From positions 1-64,000 of the forward strand of contig JAEWWT010000015.1 of NCBI GenBank assembly GCA_023396225.1: a DNA stretch of 64,000 nucleotides. Reading direction: 5' to 3'. A program made the position numbers and the translations under genes. The DNA comes from Bacillota bacterium (GTDB taxonomy: Bacteria; Bacillota; Clostridia; Oscillospirales; Ruminococcaceae). Below, in pieces: positions 49,914-58,296 of the stretch (the first letter of the stretch is position 1; the number at the start of each line of letters is the position of its first letter). The notes beneath the pieces were generated by a model that was not told where the DNA came from, searched no databases, and saw only the letters and a list, made by a program, of their open reading frames with translations.

Positions 49914-51200
49914 GTGAAACCAGTCAATATTCAACAGCTTCTGGATAATCCAGATGTTACAGGAGCTGTGAGATTGCCATGCGGTGAGTTTGAAGGACCA
50001 TTTAACATAAACCGACCATGCGTTGTTGTTGGTTCGAATACGACATTGTGGTGCAAGAACGGACCGATTCTTAATATAAACTCCAATGGGGTTGCATTGA
50101 GGGATCTTCGTGTGGAAGTTACTAATACAAACATATATAAAAACGTTTCAGTTGCAACAAAAGCCGCAGATACAAGGTTTTCTAATGTTGAGATAATCGG
50201 TGGAGTGGCTGGTGTTGCAGGCGAAGATGGCGATTGGTATTTTCCGAAGATTATTAATCTGAAGAAATTTCCAGCTGACAGAAACAATACCTTTACAATG
50301 GAAATTTATGTTCCCGTTCCGGTGAAAATAGATTGTAGTATTTATGATATAAAGCTTTCTACAAATGAATTGTATCCCGGTAAAAACTCGGTTACTATTA
50401 CTACCGACAAATTACGTTCAGGTTCTTATATTTATGGGGAGATGCTGCTGGTTTCAAGCTTTTCAAGGCGTATTTATATAAACGGATCTGCCGATGAAAA
50501 TGTTACGGCGTTTTCAGATGGAGTGAGTGTTTATAATGCTACTCAAGAGGCTCAGAACAAGAAGTATTCTGAACCGTATAAGGCTCCTGTACAGCGTACA
50601 GTTCAGGAAAATATACAGCCACAGGCTAACATGCAAGCGAATTCAGCAGTGAATAACTATGCTCCTGTGTCTGATATTTACATAAAAAGAGGACAGCGTG
50701 TTTCTGTTGCGGATGTATTCGGTTCTGAAAATGTAGAAGTTTTATTTACATATGATTCATTGAAAATTCCGATGGAAATAGACCCGTATGTATTCCTTTT
50801 GAATAATGATAACAGAGCTGTTGATAACGATAAGCTTGTATTTTTTGGCAATGTCTGTTCTAAGTCAGGAGAAGTGCAGTATTTTTCTGATAATGGAGGG
50901 AAAATAGCACTGAATTTGTCGAAGGCAACACCTGATATTGAAAAGATAGCTGTAACTTATTCAATTTATGGAGATAATCCGAATAATAATTTCAGCAAAA
51001 TTGTTTCTCCGAAAATTGTAATAAAATCGTCCAGTGGAGCAAAGATGATTTTTTGTCCGGATGATCTTATGATTGAAACTACAATTGTTGGTTTGGAATT
51101 TTACAGACACAATAATTCATGGAAACTTTCAGCTGTCGGAAGCGGTTACAGAAACGGATTGAAACGTCTGTGTGAAAGCTTTGGTCTTAATGTTATATAA
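49914..51200 (+). CDS. Fusion protein: beta-helix-like N-terminus plus degenerate TerD domain
   Basis: 428 residues from a GTG start (SD GGGAGAG). Residues about 1-110 resemble a short right-handed beta-helix (repeated strand units such as RLPCGEFEGPFNINRPCVVVGSNTTLW, ILNINSNGVALRDLRVEV). About 125-210 form a beta-rich middle domain; 215-250 are a Gln/Asn/Pro linker. About 255-428 are TerD-like (IKRGQRVSVADV, DNDKLVFFGNVCSKSGEVQYF, SAVGSGYRNGLKRLCESFGLNVI). The Ca2+ loop GDNLTGxGDGDDE is reduced to FSDNGGKIAL, and DLDAS to EIDPY, so calcium binding is probably lost. Last gene of the Ter run. Confidence 0.8.
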   Translation: MKPVNIQQLLDNPDVTGAVRLPCGEFEGPFNINRPCVVVGSNTTLWCKNGPILNINSNGVALRDLRVEVTNTNIYKNVSVATKAADTRFSNVEIIGGVAGVAGEDGDWYFPKIINLKKFPADRNNTFTMEIYVPVPVKIDCSIYDIKLSTNELYPGKNSVTITTDKLRSGSYIYGEMLLVSSFSRRIYINGSADENVTAFSDGVSVYNATQEAQNKKYSEPYKAPVQRTVQENIQPQANMQANSAVNNYAPVSDIYIKRGQRVSVADVFGSENVEVLFTYDSLKIPMEIDPYVFLLNNDNRAVDNDKLVFFGNVCSKSGEVQYFSDNGGKIALNLSKATPDIEKIAVTYSIYGDNPNNNFSKIVSPKIVIKSSSGAKMIFCPDDLMIETTIVGLEFYRHNNSWKLSAVGSGYRNGLKRLCESFGLNVI

Positions 51201-51206
51201 ATATAT

Positions 51207-51244
51207 TCCTGCATACTACTCATAATAAGTATGCAGGATTTTTT
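51207..51244 (+). terminator. Terminator of the Ter operon
   Basis: 11-bp perfect stem TCCTGCATACT/AGTATGCAGGA (51207-51217 with 51228-51238), then six T. Confidence 0.88.
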
Positions 51245-51265
51245 CTGAAATATTGTTATATAAAG

Positions 51266-51294
51266 TTGACACAGGAGTTATTTTTTGATATAAT
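51266..51294 (+). promoter_or_regulatory. Consensus sigma-A promoter of purA
   Basis: TTGACA 51266-51271, 17-bp spacer, TATAAT 51289-51294. The resulting leader is about 180 bases, with small hairpins (TCAGT/ACTGA near 51374-51389; GGATTCA/TGAATCT near 51420-51447) but no purine riboswitch or terminator that I can recognise. Confidence 0.82.
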
Positions 51295-51480
51295 ACAATG
51301 TGGCGAATTTAAGGGCAAATGTATAATTACTGTATCAATATTGGCTATTATGTTAAGATAAAACTTTTTGCGTCAGTGATTAACTGACAGTTGATTCTTT
51401 GCATATGCTTTTTGTTTCGGATTCATTTTCAGCGGCTTTGAATCTGAAAAATATTGTGCCGCTGGGAAACGGAGCATATT

Positions 51481-52755
51481 ATGTCTGCAAATATCGTAAT
51501 AGGTACGCAGTGGGGCGATGAAGGAAAAGGTAAGGTAATTGATATTCTTGCTTCAAGAGCACAGGTCGTTGTTCGTTCACAGGGCGGTAACAACGCTGGT
51601 CATACTGTTGCAAGCAACGGTGAAACATATAAGCTTCACCTCATTCCTTCCGGAATACTGTATAAGGATACACTTTGCTTAATAGGTGCAGGTGTTGTTC
51701 TTGACCCTAAGGACATTCTTGGAGAGATTGACTCATTATCTGCAAGAGGCATTTCATTTGATAATCTTAAAATTGACCCGAGAGCTCACGTTGTAATGCC
51801 TTGGCACATTGTACTTGATGGACTTTCTGAATCATTCAGGGGAAATATGGACATCGGAACAACAAAGAGAGGTATCGGCCCTACATACATGGATAAGTAT
51901 GAGCGTTGCGGTATCCGTGTATATGACCTTGTTCATCCTGAAGTGTTTGCAGAAAAAGCAAGATCAACAGGAAAGCTTAAAAATAAGATAATCACTGAAG
52001 TATACGGCGGCGAAGCTGTCGATATTGAAGCTATTATAAAGGAATATACTGAGTATGGCAAGAGACTTGCAAAGTATGTAGGCGATGTTTCTGTCCTCAC
52101 ATATGAAGCAGTAAAGGCTGATAAGACAATTCTTTTTGAAGGTGCTCAGGCTACTCTTCTTGATATTGATTTCGGAACTTATCCTTATGTTACAAGTTCA
52201 CATCCACTTTCCGCAGGTGTATGTGTTGGAACAGGCGTAGGACCAACTGTTATTGACAGCGTTTACGGTGTTGCAAAGGCTTATACTACTCGTGTAGGTA
52301 AGGGACCATTCCCAACAGAGCTTAATGATGATATCGGTGAATATATCAGAAATAACGGTGGCGAGTTTGGAACAACAACAGGCAGACCAAGAAGAACAGG
52401 CTGGTTTGATGCTGTTATCGTACGTCATGCTGTAAGAGTAAACGGTCTTAATTACCTAGTTGTAAACAAGCTTGATACACTTGCAAATATTGATACACTC
52501 AAAATTTGTGTTGCATATAAGAAGCCAGATGGTACTATTATAAAGGATTTCCCTGCAACACTTGAGGAGCTTGAAGGCTGTGAACCTGTTTATGAGGATC
52601 ACAAGGGATTCAAGGATGATATTACAGCCTGCCGTTCATTTGACGAGCTTCCTGAAATCTGTAAGAGCTATATAAATCGACTTGAAGAACTTTGCGACTG
52701 CAAGATCAAGATGGTTGGTGTAGGTCCTGACCGTGAACAGGTAATTGAGAGATAA
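51481..52755 (+). CDS. purA: Adenylosuccinate synthetase
   Basis: 424 residues from the ATG at 51481 (SD CGGAG; an earlier ATG at 51454 is rejected). It joins IMP and aspartate with GTP to form adenylosuccinate in AMP synthesis. The P-loop GTQWGDEGKGKVID lies at the N-terminus; GGNNAGHTV with catalytic His, GIGPTYMDKYERCGIRV, LFEGAQATLLDID, and the aspartate-binding loop GTTTGRPRRTGW are intact. Monocistronic, with its own promoter. Confidence 0.99.
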   Translation: MSANIVIGTQWGDEGKGKVIDILASRAQVVVRSQGGNNAGHTVASNGETYKLHLIPSGILYKDTLCLIGAGVVLDPKDILGEIDSLSARGISFDNLKIDPRAHVVMPWHIVLDGLSESFRGNMDIGTTKRGIGPTYMDKYERCGIRVYDLVHPEVFAEKARSTGKLKNKIITEVYGGEAVDIEAIIKEYTEYGKRLAKYVGDVSVLTYEAVKADKTILFEGAQATLLDIDFGTYPYVTSSHPLSAGVCVGTGVGPTVIDSVYGVAKAYTTRVGKGPFPTELNDDIGEYIRNNGGEFGTTTGRPRRTGWFDAVIVRHAVRVNGLNYLVVNKLDTLANIDTLKICVAYKKPDGTIIKDFPATLEELEGCEPVYEDHKGFKDDITACRSFDELPEICKSYINRLEELCDCKIKMVGVGPDREQVIER

Positions 52756-52850
52756 ACTTTGTTTCTTTGGTAGTTGCCTCGATTTGCTTTTGCAAAACAC
52801 AAAACTTAGAAAGGTATGGTTATAAAAATGGCTGTATCACTTTTGTGCTT

Positions 52851-52879
52851 GACAAGCTGTCAAAGGTGTGATATAATAT
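52851..52879 (+). promoter_or_regulatory. Promoter of rpsF-ssb-rpsR with dyad over the -35
   Basis: TTGACA 52851-52856, 17-bp spacer, TATAAT 52874-52879. The -35 is the left arm of the palindrome TTGACA-AGC-TGTCAA (52851-52865), so a repressor could act there. Confidence 0.82.
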
Positions 52880-52887
52880 TTCTGTTA

Positions 52888-52938
52888 TCCTCGTTCACAT
52901 TTATAGTGTGGGCGTAATCCAAGAGGAGGTGCAATATA
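52888..52938 (+). promoter_or_regulatory. rpsF leader, possible S6:S18-type autoregulatory hairpin
   Basis: A short leader with a small hairpin region (CCTCGTTCAC...GTGTGGGCG) ahead of SD AGAGGAGG. Firmicutes rpsF leaders carry an S6:S18 binding structure; the position fits, but I cannot confirm the conserved core by eye. Confidence 0.3.
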
Positions 52939-53229
52939 ATGGCAAAGATTAACGAAAGCTATGAAACAATGCTTGTTCTTAACTTAAAGCAGGGTGAGGA
53001 CGGAGTAAAGGCTCTCATCGAAAAGTTCAAGGGCATGATTGAAGCAAATGGAACACTTGAGTCTGCTGATGAATGGGGCAAGAGAAAGCTTGCTTACGAA
53101 ATTCAGGATGAAACTGAAGGTTACTATGTACTCTTCAACTATTCTGCAAAGCCTGATTTCCCAGCAGAATTAGACCGTGTTTTCAAGATCACAGAAGGCG
53201 TTCTTCGTTCATTAATCACAGTTAAGTAA
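52939..53229 (+). CDS. rpsF: 30S ribosomal protein S6
   Basis: 96 residues. NESYETMLVLNLKQGEDGVKALIEKFKGMI and ESADEWGKRKLAYEIQDETEGYYVLFNY are the S6 signatures; it ends after VLRSLITVK without the acidic tail of proteobacteria. It pairs with S18 (rpsR) on the 30S platform. SD AGAGGAGG. First gene of the conserved rpsF-ssb-rpsR operon. Confidence 0.99.
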   Translation: MAKINESYETMLVLNLKQGEDGVKALIEKFKGMIEANGTLESADEWGKRKLAYEIQDETEGYYVLFNYSAKPDFPAELDRVFKITEGVLRSLITVK

Positions 53230-53252
53230 GCAGAAAAGAAAGGATAGTTGTT

Positions 53253-53735
53253 ATGATAAATAAAGTTATCCTGATGGGCAGATTAACTGCTGATCCTGAA
53301 TTGAGACAAACTCCAAGCGGAGTTGCAACATGTCAGTTTACTGTAGCCTGCGACAGAAATTTCGTGCCTCAGGGCGGGGAAAGACAAGCAGATTTTATTA
53401 CAGTAGTAGCATGGCAGAAGACTGCTGAATTTGTCAGCAAGTATTTCTCAAAGGGTCGTATGATTGCTGTTGAGGGCAACCTCAGAACTAGAACATATGA
53501 CGATAAGAGATATCCTGATGTCAAGCACTATGTTACAGAAGTTTATGCAGATCAGATAAGCTTTTGCGGTGATAAAGCAGCTACTGGCGGACAACCAGGT
53601 GGTTATCAGAATACCACTTCACAGACATTTGCACCACCACAGAGAGCTCAGCAGGAGAATGCAAATTCTTCAATTGCGGTTGGAGATTTTTCGGATTTTG
53701 AAGAAGTCATTGGTGACAGTGACTTGCCGTTCTGA
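53253..53735 (+). CDS. ssb: Single-stranded DNA-binding protein
   Basis: 160 residues. OB fold about 1-108 (INKVILMGRLTADPELRQTPSGVATCQFTVACDR, DFITVVAWQKTAEFVSKYFSKGRMIAVEGNLRTRTYDD), a Gln/Gly/Asn linker, and the acidic C-terminal tip DSDLPF that recruits SSB partners such as PriA, RecO and RecJ. It lies within the S6-S18 operon, as in most Firmicutes. Confidence 0.99.
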   Translation: MINKVILMGRLTADPELRQTPSGVATCQFTVACDRNFVPQGGERQADFITVVAWQKTAEFVSKYFSKGRMIAVEGNLRTRTYDDKRYPDVKHYVTEVYADQISFCGDKAATGGQPGGYQNTTSQTFAPPQRAQQENANSSIAVGDFSDFEEVIGDSDLPF

Positions 53736-53774
53736 TACGGTGCTTTAATCAAATATTAAAAGGAGGTTTCATAG

Positions 53775-54035
53775 ATGGAAAGAGATAGAGATAGAGACAG
53801 AGAAAGAGCTCCTAGAGGAGCTAAGAGAACCCGTAAAAAGGTTTGTATGTTCTGTGCTGACAGAGTTGAAAAGATAGATTATAAAGATATCCCAAAGCTT
53901 AGAAAGTGTATGACAGAAAGAGCTAAGATTCTTCCAAGAAGAGTTACAGGCACTTGTGCATATCATCAGAGAGAACTCACAATAGCTATCAAGCGTGCAA
54001 GACATGTTGCATTGCTCCCATATGTAGCTGACTAA
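53775..54035 (+). CDS. rpsR: 30S ribosomal protein S18
   Basis: 86 residues, SD AGGAGG. Highly basic N-terminus (ERDRDRDRERAPRGAKRTRKKV), then CMFCADRVEKIDYKDIPKLRKCMTERAKILPRRVTGTCAYHQRELTIAIKRARHVALLPYV. It keeps a four-Cys set (CMFC, KCM, TCAYH) typical of the C+ form of S18 that can hold zinc. Last gene of the operon. Confidence 0.99.
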   Translation: MERDRDRDRERAPRGAKRTRKKVCMFCADRVEKIDYKDIPKLRKCMTERAKILPRRVTGTCAYHQRELTIAIKRARHVALLPYVAD

Positions 54036-54045
54036 TAAAAAATAT

Positions 54046-54072
54046 GCCCATGAGAAATCATGGGCTTTTTTG
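54046..54072 (+). terminator. Terminator after rpsR
   Basis: Perfect 8-bp stem GCCCATGA/TCATGGGC with a GAAA loop and six T. Confidence 0.93.
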
Positions 54073-54090
54073 TTGCGATTTTAATGATAA

Positions 54091-54123
54091 AAGGCTGAAC
54101 CATTTTTCATGCGGTTCAGCCTT
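54091..54123 (-). terminator. Terminator of the SGNH hydrolase gene (minus strand)
   Basis: Perfect 11-bp stem AAGGCTGAACC/GGTTCAGCCTT; on the minus strand it is followed by TTTTATC. Confidence 0.82.
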
Positions 54124-54126
54124 ATG

Positions 54127-55413
54127 TTATTTTCTTTTGATTTTTAAAAACACAAAAATATTAAAAGCAACTATCAGAACACCCTTAACAATAAGCAGCA
54201 ATAACTCTAATTTTGATTCATTATCTAAATTCGAATTAGCTTCGGCAGTTAATTCAGATGATTCATATGTAGTTGATTGTAAAGAAGATTTTTCTGAAGC
54301 AATACTGGTTTCAGCAGTAGTTTCAGCAGTAAATTGTGTTGTTGTATGGGTTGTCAGTTCTAGTTCTGTTGTTGTTTGAGATACAGTTGTAGTAACATCA
54401 ACTTTTGCTGCGGATGCTGATGTTACTGTATGTGATTCTGTTATAGTAGTCTGTGGGGGCTCAGGAATTTTTACTCCGATTGAATTGATTATATCAGTAT
54501 TTGCACGTCTGAGTTCATCGTCTGTTGCCGATAAAGCAATATCCCTGTATTTCGCCAGTTTTTCGTTTGCTATTGTTTCCTTAGTCATTCTGACACATAG
54601 CTTTTTATAATTCTGCTCATCATCTGACAGCATAGAAATAATCTTTGCTGCAATTGCAACATGACCAAACTGGTTAGGGTGGATATCATAATCACAGATA
54701 TTAGTAGTTAGCCAGCCTGTGTTTTTGAACAGTGCATATATATCTGCTGTTTCTGTTCCATCAAGGGATTTTATCTCTTTATTAATCTGAAAAAGAAGGT
54801 TGTTGAGCAGAAAGCTTAATGTTGAAATAACGGTATAGTCAGGATTTTCTGAAATTGATTCAAACGGGTTATAAATTGTCTGAAATATTATCTTTGTATC
54901 ATTGTTAGCGGTAGTAATCCTGTTTTTAATTTCTGGAATATTGTTTATTGCTGTTAGCGTTCCCTTGTCAAGATCATTTAGAAGATCAGATAAACCATCT
55001 TTATCATTCATAATTGTCTGTGCAGCAGTGGCAAAGTCGGTTTCATTATATGTCTGTACAATTTCATAATATCTTTCAAAGAAAACATTCAGCAGGTCAT
55101 TTGCGCCTATTGAAATAATAACAACATCAGCATTCTTAATCAGCTTTTTTGTGTCAGGCTTATCAATCAGTTCAAGCAAATCACTTGTTGAATAGCCATT
55201 GACAGCAATGTTAGTGACATCTGCCTTACCATTGTAATAGTCCTCAATAAGTTCACCGTAATTCTTTTCTCCGTTTGCAAGAAGGTAACCATATGGGATA
55301 CTGTCACCCATAATCAGTATGTCGAGCTTTTCGTCTGCAGCTGTACATGGGATACTAATACTGCTGATTATAAAAAGAAAAGATATAAATATACAAATAG
55401 TCTTTTTAAACAT
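54127..55413 (-). CDS. Membrane-anchored SGNH/GDSL hydrolase
   Basis: 428 residues from the ATG at 55413; a TTG three codons upstream abuts the SD. Signal peptide about 1-24 (ends CTAADEK). SGNH fold about 27-270: block I ILIMGDSIPYG with nucleophile Ser, block II Gly in AVNGYSTSD, block III GAND in ISIGANDLL, block V DIHPNQFGH with Asp and His. A Thr/Ser/Glu-rich spacer (about 320-395) precedes a C-terminal membrane helix (LLLLIVKGVLIVAFNIFVFL) and KIKRK tail, so the enzyme is held outside the cell. Likely an esterase or deacetylase on cell-wall sugars or lipids; substrate unknown. It follows the uridine-kinase gene by 11 bases. Confidence 0.88.
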   Translation of the reverse strand: MFKKTICIFISFLFIISSISIPCTAADEKLDILIMGDSIPYGYLLANGEKNYGELIEDYYNGKADVTNIAVNGYSTSDLLELIDKPDTKKLIKNADVVIISIGANDLLNVFFERYYEIVQTYNETDFATAAQTIMNDKDGLSDLLNDLDKGTLTAINNIPEIKNRITTANNDTKIIFQTIYNPFESISENPDYTVISTLSFLLNNLLFQINKEIKSLDGTETADIYALFKNTGWLTTNICDYDIHPNQFGHVAIAAKIISMLSDDEQNYKKLCVRMTKETIANEKLAKYRDIALSATDDELRRANTDIINSIGVKIPEPPQTTITESHTVTSASAAKVDVTTTVSQTTTELELTTHTTTQFTAETTAETSIASEKSSLQSTTYESSELTAEANSNLDNESKLELLLLIVKGVLIVAFNIFVFLKIKRK

Positions 55414-55424
55414 AGATATCAACC

Positions 55425-56366
55425 TTAATAATTTAGGGTGCTTCCCCCGATAAATTCTCTTACAATAGAATCGTTCGGAACATATTTTTCTGGAAGTGAA
55501 TTAAGTTCTGTGAGAAATTTGACAATATTATCATAATAATTGTTGTACTGCATTTTATCCTTGATTTCAAGAAGTCCAGGAAGAAGAATATCCTTATAAA
55601 CAGCAGCTTCATACGGAATAAATGTATCTATATCAAATGCAGCTCTGTGTTTATGTGGCATAATGTAGAGATCTTCGCCTTTAGAAACACTTTCAAAGAA
55701 AGCAAAAATATCTTCAAGTTTTCTTCCTCTGAAAAGCTTATCTCTTCCAAGCCTTCTCATAAGTCTTATTTTTCTTGGGTGAAGAATTTCGCCTTTGTTG
55801 TTTTTTAGTCTTGTTCTAACACTGACATAAACACAGGTTGTAAAGCTGTCTGTGTCGCCTGTAACCAAAGGGTTAAGCGCATGAATACCTTCAATGATGA
55901 TAACTTCGTTTTTCTTTCTTTGGACGGGAATAAAATTGATTCTGGATTGCGTTGCAAAATCAAATACAGGTATCTGTATTTCTTCACATCTAAAAAGCTT
56001 ATAAAGATGTTCTGATAAAAGCGGAATGTCAAGTCTTAAAGGAGATTCAAGGTCGGGATTGCCATTCTCATCCTTTGGCAGGACATTAATATCTCCTGGA
56101 ATAAAGTAGTTATCCATAGAAATAGTGTGAACCTTGATTCCGTATTTTTCGACAAGTTTTCCTATTCTTAAAGCTGATGTGGTTTTTCCTGAACCTGATG
56201 GGCCTGAAAGAAGAATAAGAGGTTTCTCATTACGTTCAAGACGTATATGCTGTGCAATAGCTTCAAGCTGGTTATGGTAAATATCCTCTGAAAGCTTCAC
56301 AAAAGCTTCTGGATTCTCCGAGATGGAACTATTAATACCATTTATTTTTACAAATTTATTTCCCAT
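55425..56366 (-). CDS. Uridine kinase-family P-loop kinase
   Basis: 313 residues. P-loop LLSGPSGSGKTTSALRIGKL (about 52-71), base-binding VHTISMDNYFIPG, and VIIIEGIHALNPLV. The later segment RLMRRLGRDKLFRGRKLEDIFAFFESVSKGEDLYIMPHKHRAAFDID matches the phosphoribulokinase/uridine kinase family form found in Clostridia. Many homologs carry an N-terminal TGS/ThrRS-like domain of about 250 residues; here only ~45 residues precede the P-loop, so this is a short form. It probably phosphorylates uridine or cytidine, but nucleoside specificity is unproven. Confidence 0.85.
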   Translation of the reverse strand: MGNKFVKINGINSSISENPEAFVKLSEDIYHNQLEAIAQHIRLERNEKPLILLSGPSGSGKTTSALRIGKLVEKYGIKVHTISMDNYFIPGDINVLPKDENGNPDLESPLRLDIPLLSEHLYKLFRCEEIQIPVFDFATQSRINFIPVQRKKNEVIIIEGIHALNPLVTGDTDSFTTCVYVSVRTRLKNNKGEILHPRKIRLMRRLGRDKLFRGRKLEDIFAFFESVSKGEDLYIMPHKHRAAFDIDTFIPYEAAVYKDILLPGLLEIKDKMQYNNYYDNIVKFLTELNSLPEKYVPNDSIVREFIGGSTLNY

Positions 56367-56387
56367 AAAAACCTCCAGTATGATAAA

Positions 56388-57167
56388 TTATTTATTGTTA
56401 AACCATTTAGTCAGATCAATAAATTTAGTAGGGGGTACATCATTTTTTATTTCTTCTATCGGGCAATCGTTCAGTATTTTGTCGCAGTTATTCATAATCT
56501 GAGCAAATTTTTCTTCTGAAAAACGCTTCTTTATCAGAGCTTCTGCCTGACCATAGAAAGGAGGACGGGTGGTAATATTATGTGCATCTGTTCCGATACA
56601 GTGGACGCTGTTTCTTTTCAGGAGATTGAGTGCATACTGACGGCTTTTTACGCTAAAAAAAGAAAGTGCGTTTATCTGAACAAGAACATCCATTGAAAGT
56701 ATCTCATCAATGGCTTGTTTTGTTGCAAATCCGCTGTTGTAGTATCGTTCTATGTGTGCCATAATGGGCTTTACTTTTTTGCTTTCAACAAACTTTTTGA
56801 AATCTGAAACAACAGACTGATTAATATCCTGATATGGCAGTTCAACAAGCATATAGTTTGTATTTTCTATACATAGCGTTTCCAGATTTTTTTCATTTAT
56901 CAGTTCAGGATAATAATAGACCTCAGCGCCTTTTAATATTTTCGGGTATAGGGATGTGTCAATATTTTCAATAAGATAGTTATATGCTGAATTTCGATTT
57001 TGTAAGAATTCTCCGGCGGTCTGTCGGTGATGGTAATAATGCGGAGTAGCAACTACCACGTCAACCTTATCATTACTTAGCATATGCAGCATACGCTTTG
57101 TTATTTCAATATCAGGTGAACCATCGTCAATTCCCGGAAGAATGTGTGAATGTATGTCGGCTCTCAT
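56388..57167 (-). CDS. PHP-type tyrosine-protein phosphatase (CpsB/YwqE family)
   Basis: 259 residues. Metal-binding PHP motifs: HSHILPGIDDG near the N-terminus, VVATPHYY, IMAHIERY, and CIGTDAHN near the end. In Gram-positive bacteria such Mn2+-dependent phosphatases dephosphorylate the BY-kinase that controls capsule or exopolysaccharide synthesis. No such kinase or polymer locus is present in this window, so the partner is elsewhere. It is 21 bases upstream of the uridine-kinase gene, forming a three-gene minus-strand run with the hydrolase. Confidence 0.88.
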   Translation of the reverse strand: MRADIHSHILPGIDDGSPDIEITKRMLHMLSNDKVDVVVATPHYYHHRQTAGEFLQNRNSAYNYLIENIDTSLYPKILKGAEVYYYPELINEKNLETLCIENTNYMLVELPYQDINQSVVSDFKKFVESKKVKPIMAHIERYYNSGFATKQAIDEILSMDVLVQINALSFFSVKSRQYALNLLKRNSVHCIGTDAHNITTRPPFYGQAEALIKKRFSEEKFAQIMNNCDKILNDCPIEEIKNDVPPTKFIDLTKWFNNK

Positions 57168-57221
57168 TAAAACACCTCAATTATTATTATACTTTATTTT
57201 AGTATAAAAGTCTATATAAAT

Positions 57222-57250
57222 TTGACAGAGGATGAATGTTGTTGTATAAT
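57222..57250 (+). promoter_or_regulatory. Consensus sigma-A promoter of mrp
   Basis: TTGACA 57222-57227, 17-bp spacer, TATAAT 57245-57250. It shows that an upstream ATG at 57236 cannot be the mrp start. Confidence 0.87.
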
Positions 57251-57325
57251 AATTTTATTAAAGAACAGTATATATTATATTGTATTAATTTTAAGATTAT
57301 TATGCAAAATCAAGGAGATGTAAAA

Positions 57326-58153
57326 ATGAGCGAATGTAATCATGATTGTTCAAGCTGTTCAAGCGATTGTGCAGAAAGAAAGGTTGATCCGAAGAGCTTT
57401 ATTGAAAATCTTAATGCAAACAGCAGTGTTAAAAAGGTAATAGGTGTTGTGAGCGGAAAAGGCGGCGTAGGGAAATCTCTTATTACAGGACTTCTTGCAA
57501 CGTTATTTTCTCGTGAAGGATATAAAACTGCAATTATGGATACTGACATTACAGGACCAAGTATTCCAAAAATGTTTGGAATTCATGGACGAGCTATGTC
57601 AAATCCAAATGGTATTCTGCCTGCTGTAACAAGAACTGGCATTGAAATTATGTCTATAAATTTGCTGCTTGAAAACCCTACTGATCCGGTTATCTGGAGA
57701 GGCCCTGTTATTGCAGGCGTTGTAAAACAGTTCTGGTCAGATGTTTTCTGGGGAGACGTTGACTATATGTTTGTTGATATGCCTCCGGGAACAGGCGACG
57801 TACCTCTTACTGTATTCCAGTCAATTCCTCTTGACGGAATAATAATAGTATCATCACCTCAGGATCTTGTATCAATGATTGTTAATAAGGCGGTTTCAAT
57901 GGCGAACATGATGAATATTCCAATACTCGGTGTTGTTGAGAATATGAGCTATGTTGAATGTCCTGATTGCAAGAAAAAGATTCTTATTTATGGTGAAAGT
58001 CATATTGAATCAGTTGCAAAGGATAATGGGATTGAATTGCTCGGTCAGATTCCTATTTCTCCTGAAATAACTTCTGCCTGCGATACAGGTCTTGTTGAGG
58101 ATTTCTACGGCGAATGGCTTGATAAGGCTGTGGAACGAATTAAGAAGATATAA
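57326..58153 (+). CDS. mrp: Mrp/NBP35-type Fe-S cluster carrier ATPase
   Basis: 275 residues from the ATG at 57326 (SD AAGGAGATG). The N-terminus has a Cys cluster CNHDCSSCSSDC absent from standard Mrp and similar to NBP35-type ends. Deviant Walker A GVVSGKGGVGKSLITGLLA, switch I TDITGPSIPKMFGI, Walker B MFVDMPPGTGDVPLTVFQS. The C-terminal CPDC motif binds the bridging 4Fe-4S cluster in the dimer. It transfers Fe-S clusters to apo-proteins in the cytoplasm, fitting an anaerobe rich in such enzymes. Monocistronic. Confidence 0.95.
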   Translation: MSECNHDCSSCSSDCAERKVDPKSFIENLNANSSVKKVIGVVSGKGGVGKSLITGLLATLFSREGYKTAIMDTDITGPSIPKMFGIHGRAMSNPNGILPAVTRTGIEIMSINLLLENPTDPVIWRGPVIAGVVKQFWSDVFWGDVDYMFVDMPPGTGDVPLTVFQSIPLDGIIIVSSPQDLVSMIVNKAVSMANMMNIPILGVVENMSYVECPDCKKKILIYGESHIESVAKDNGIELLGQIPISPEITSACDTGLVEDFYGEWLDKAVERIKKI

Positions 58154-58226
58154 ATTATATTTTAACGTTTTGTAATATATATAAAAATTAATGATTATTT
58201 TCTATTATAAAATCTATTAATAATAT

Positions 58227-58255
58227 TTGACTATTTTAAGAATATCTGCTATACT
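58227..58255 (+). promoter_or_regulatory. Promoter of the SHOCT protein gene
   Basis: TTGACT 58227-58232, 17-bp spacer, TATACT 58250-58255, 41 bases before the ATG. Confidence 0.75.
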
Positions 58256-58296
58256 AATTGTAGTTGATTTTTGTATAGAAAGCAGGGAAGAATTAT

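Noticed and set aside
51295..51480. Possible purine riboswitch in the purA leader
   Set aside because: The conserved three-way-junction loops are not seen and there is no terminator or SD-sequestering stem.
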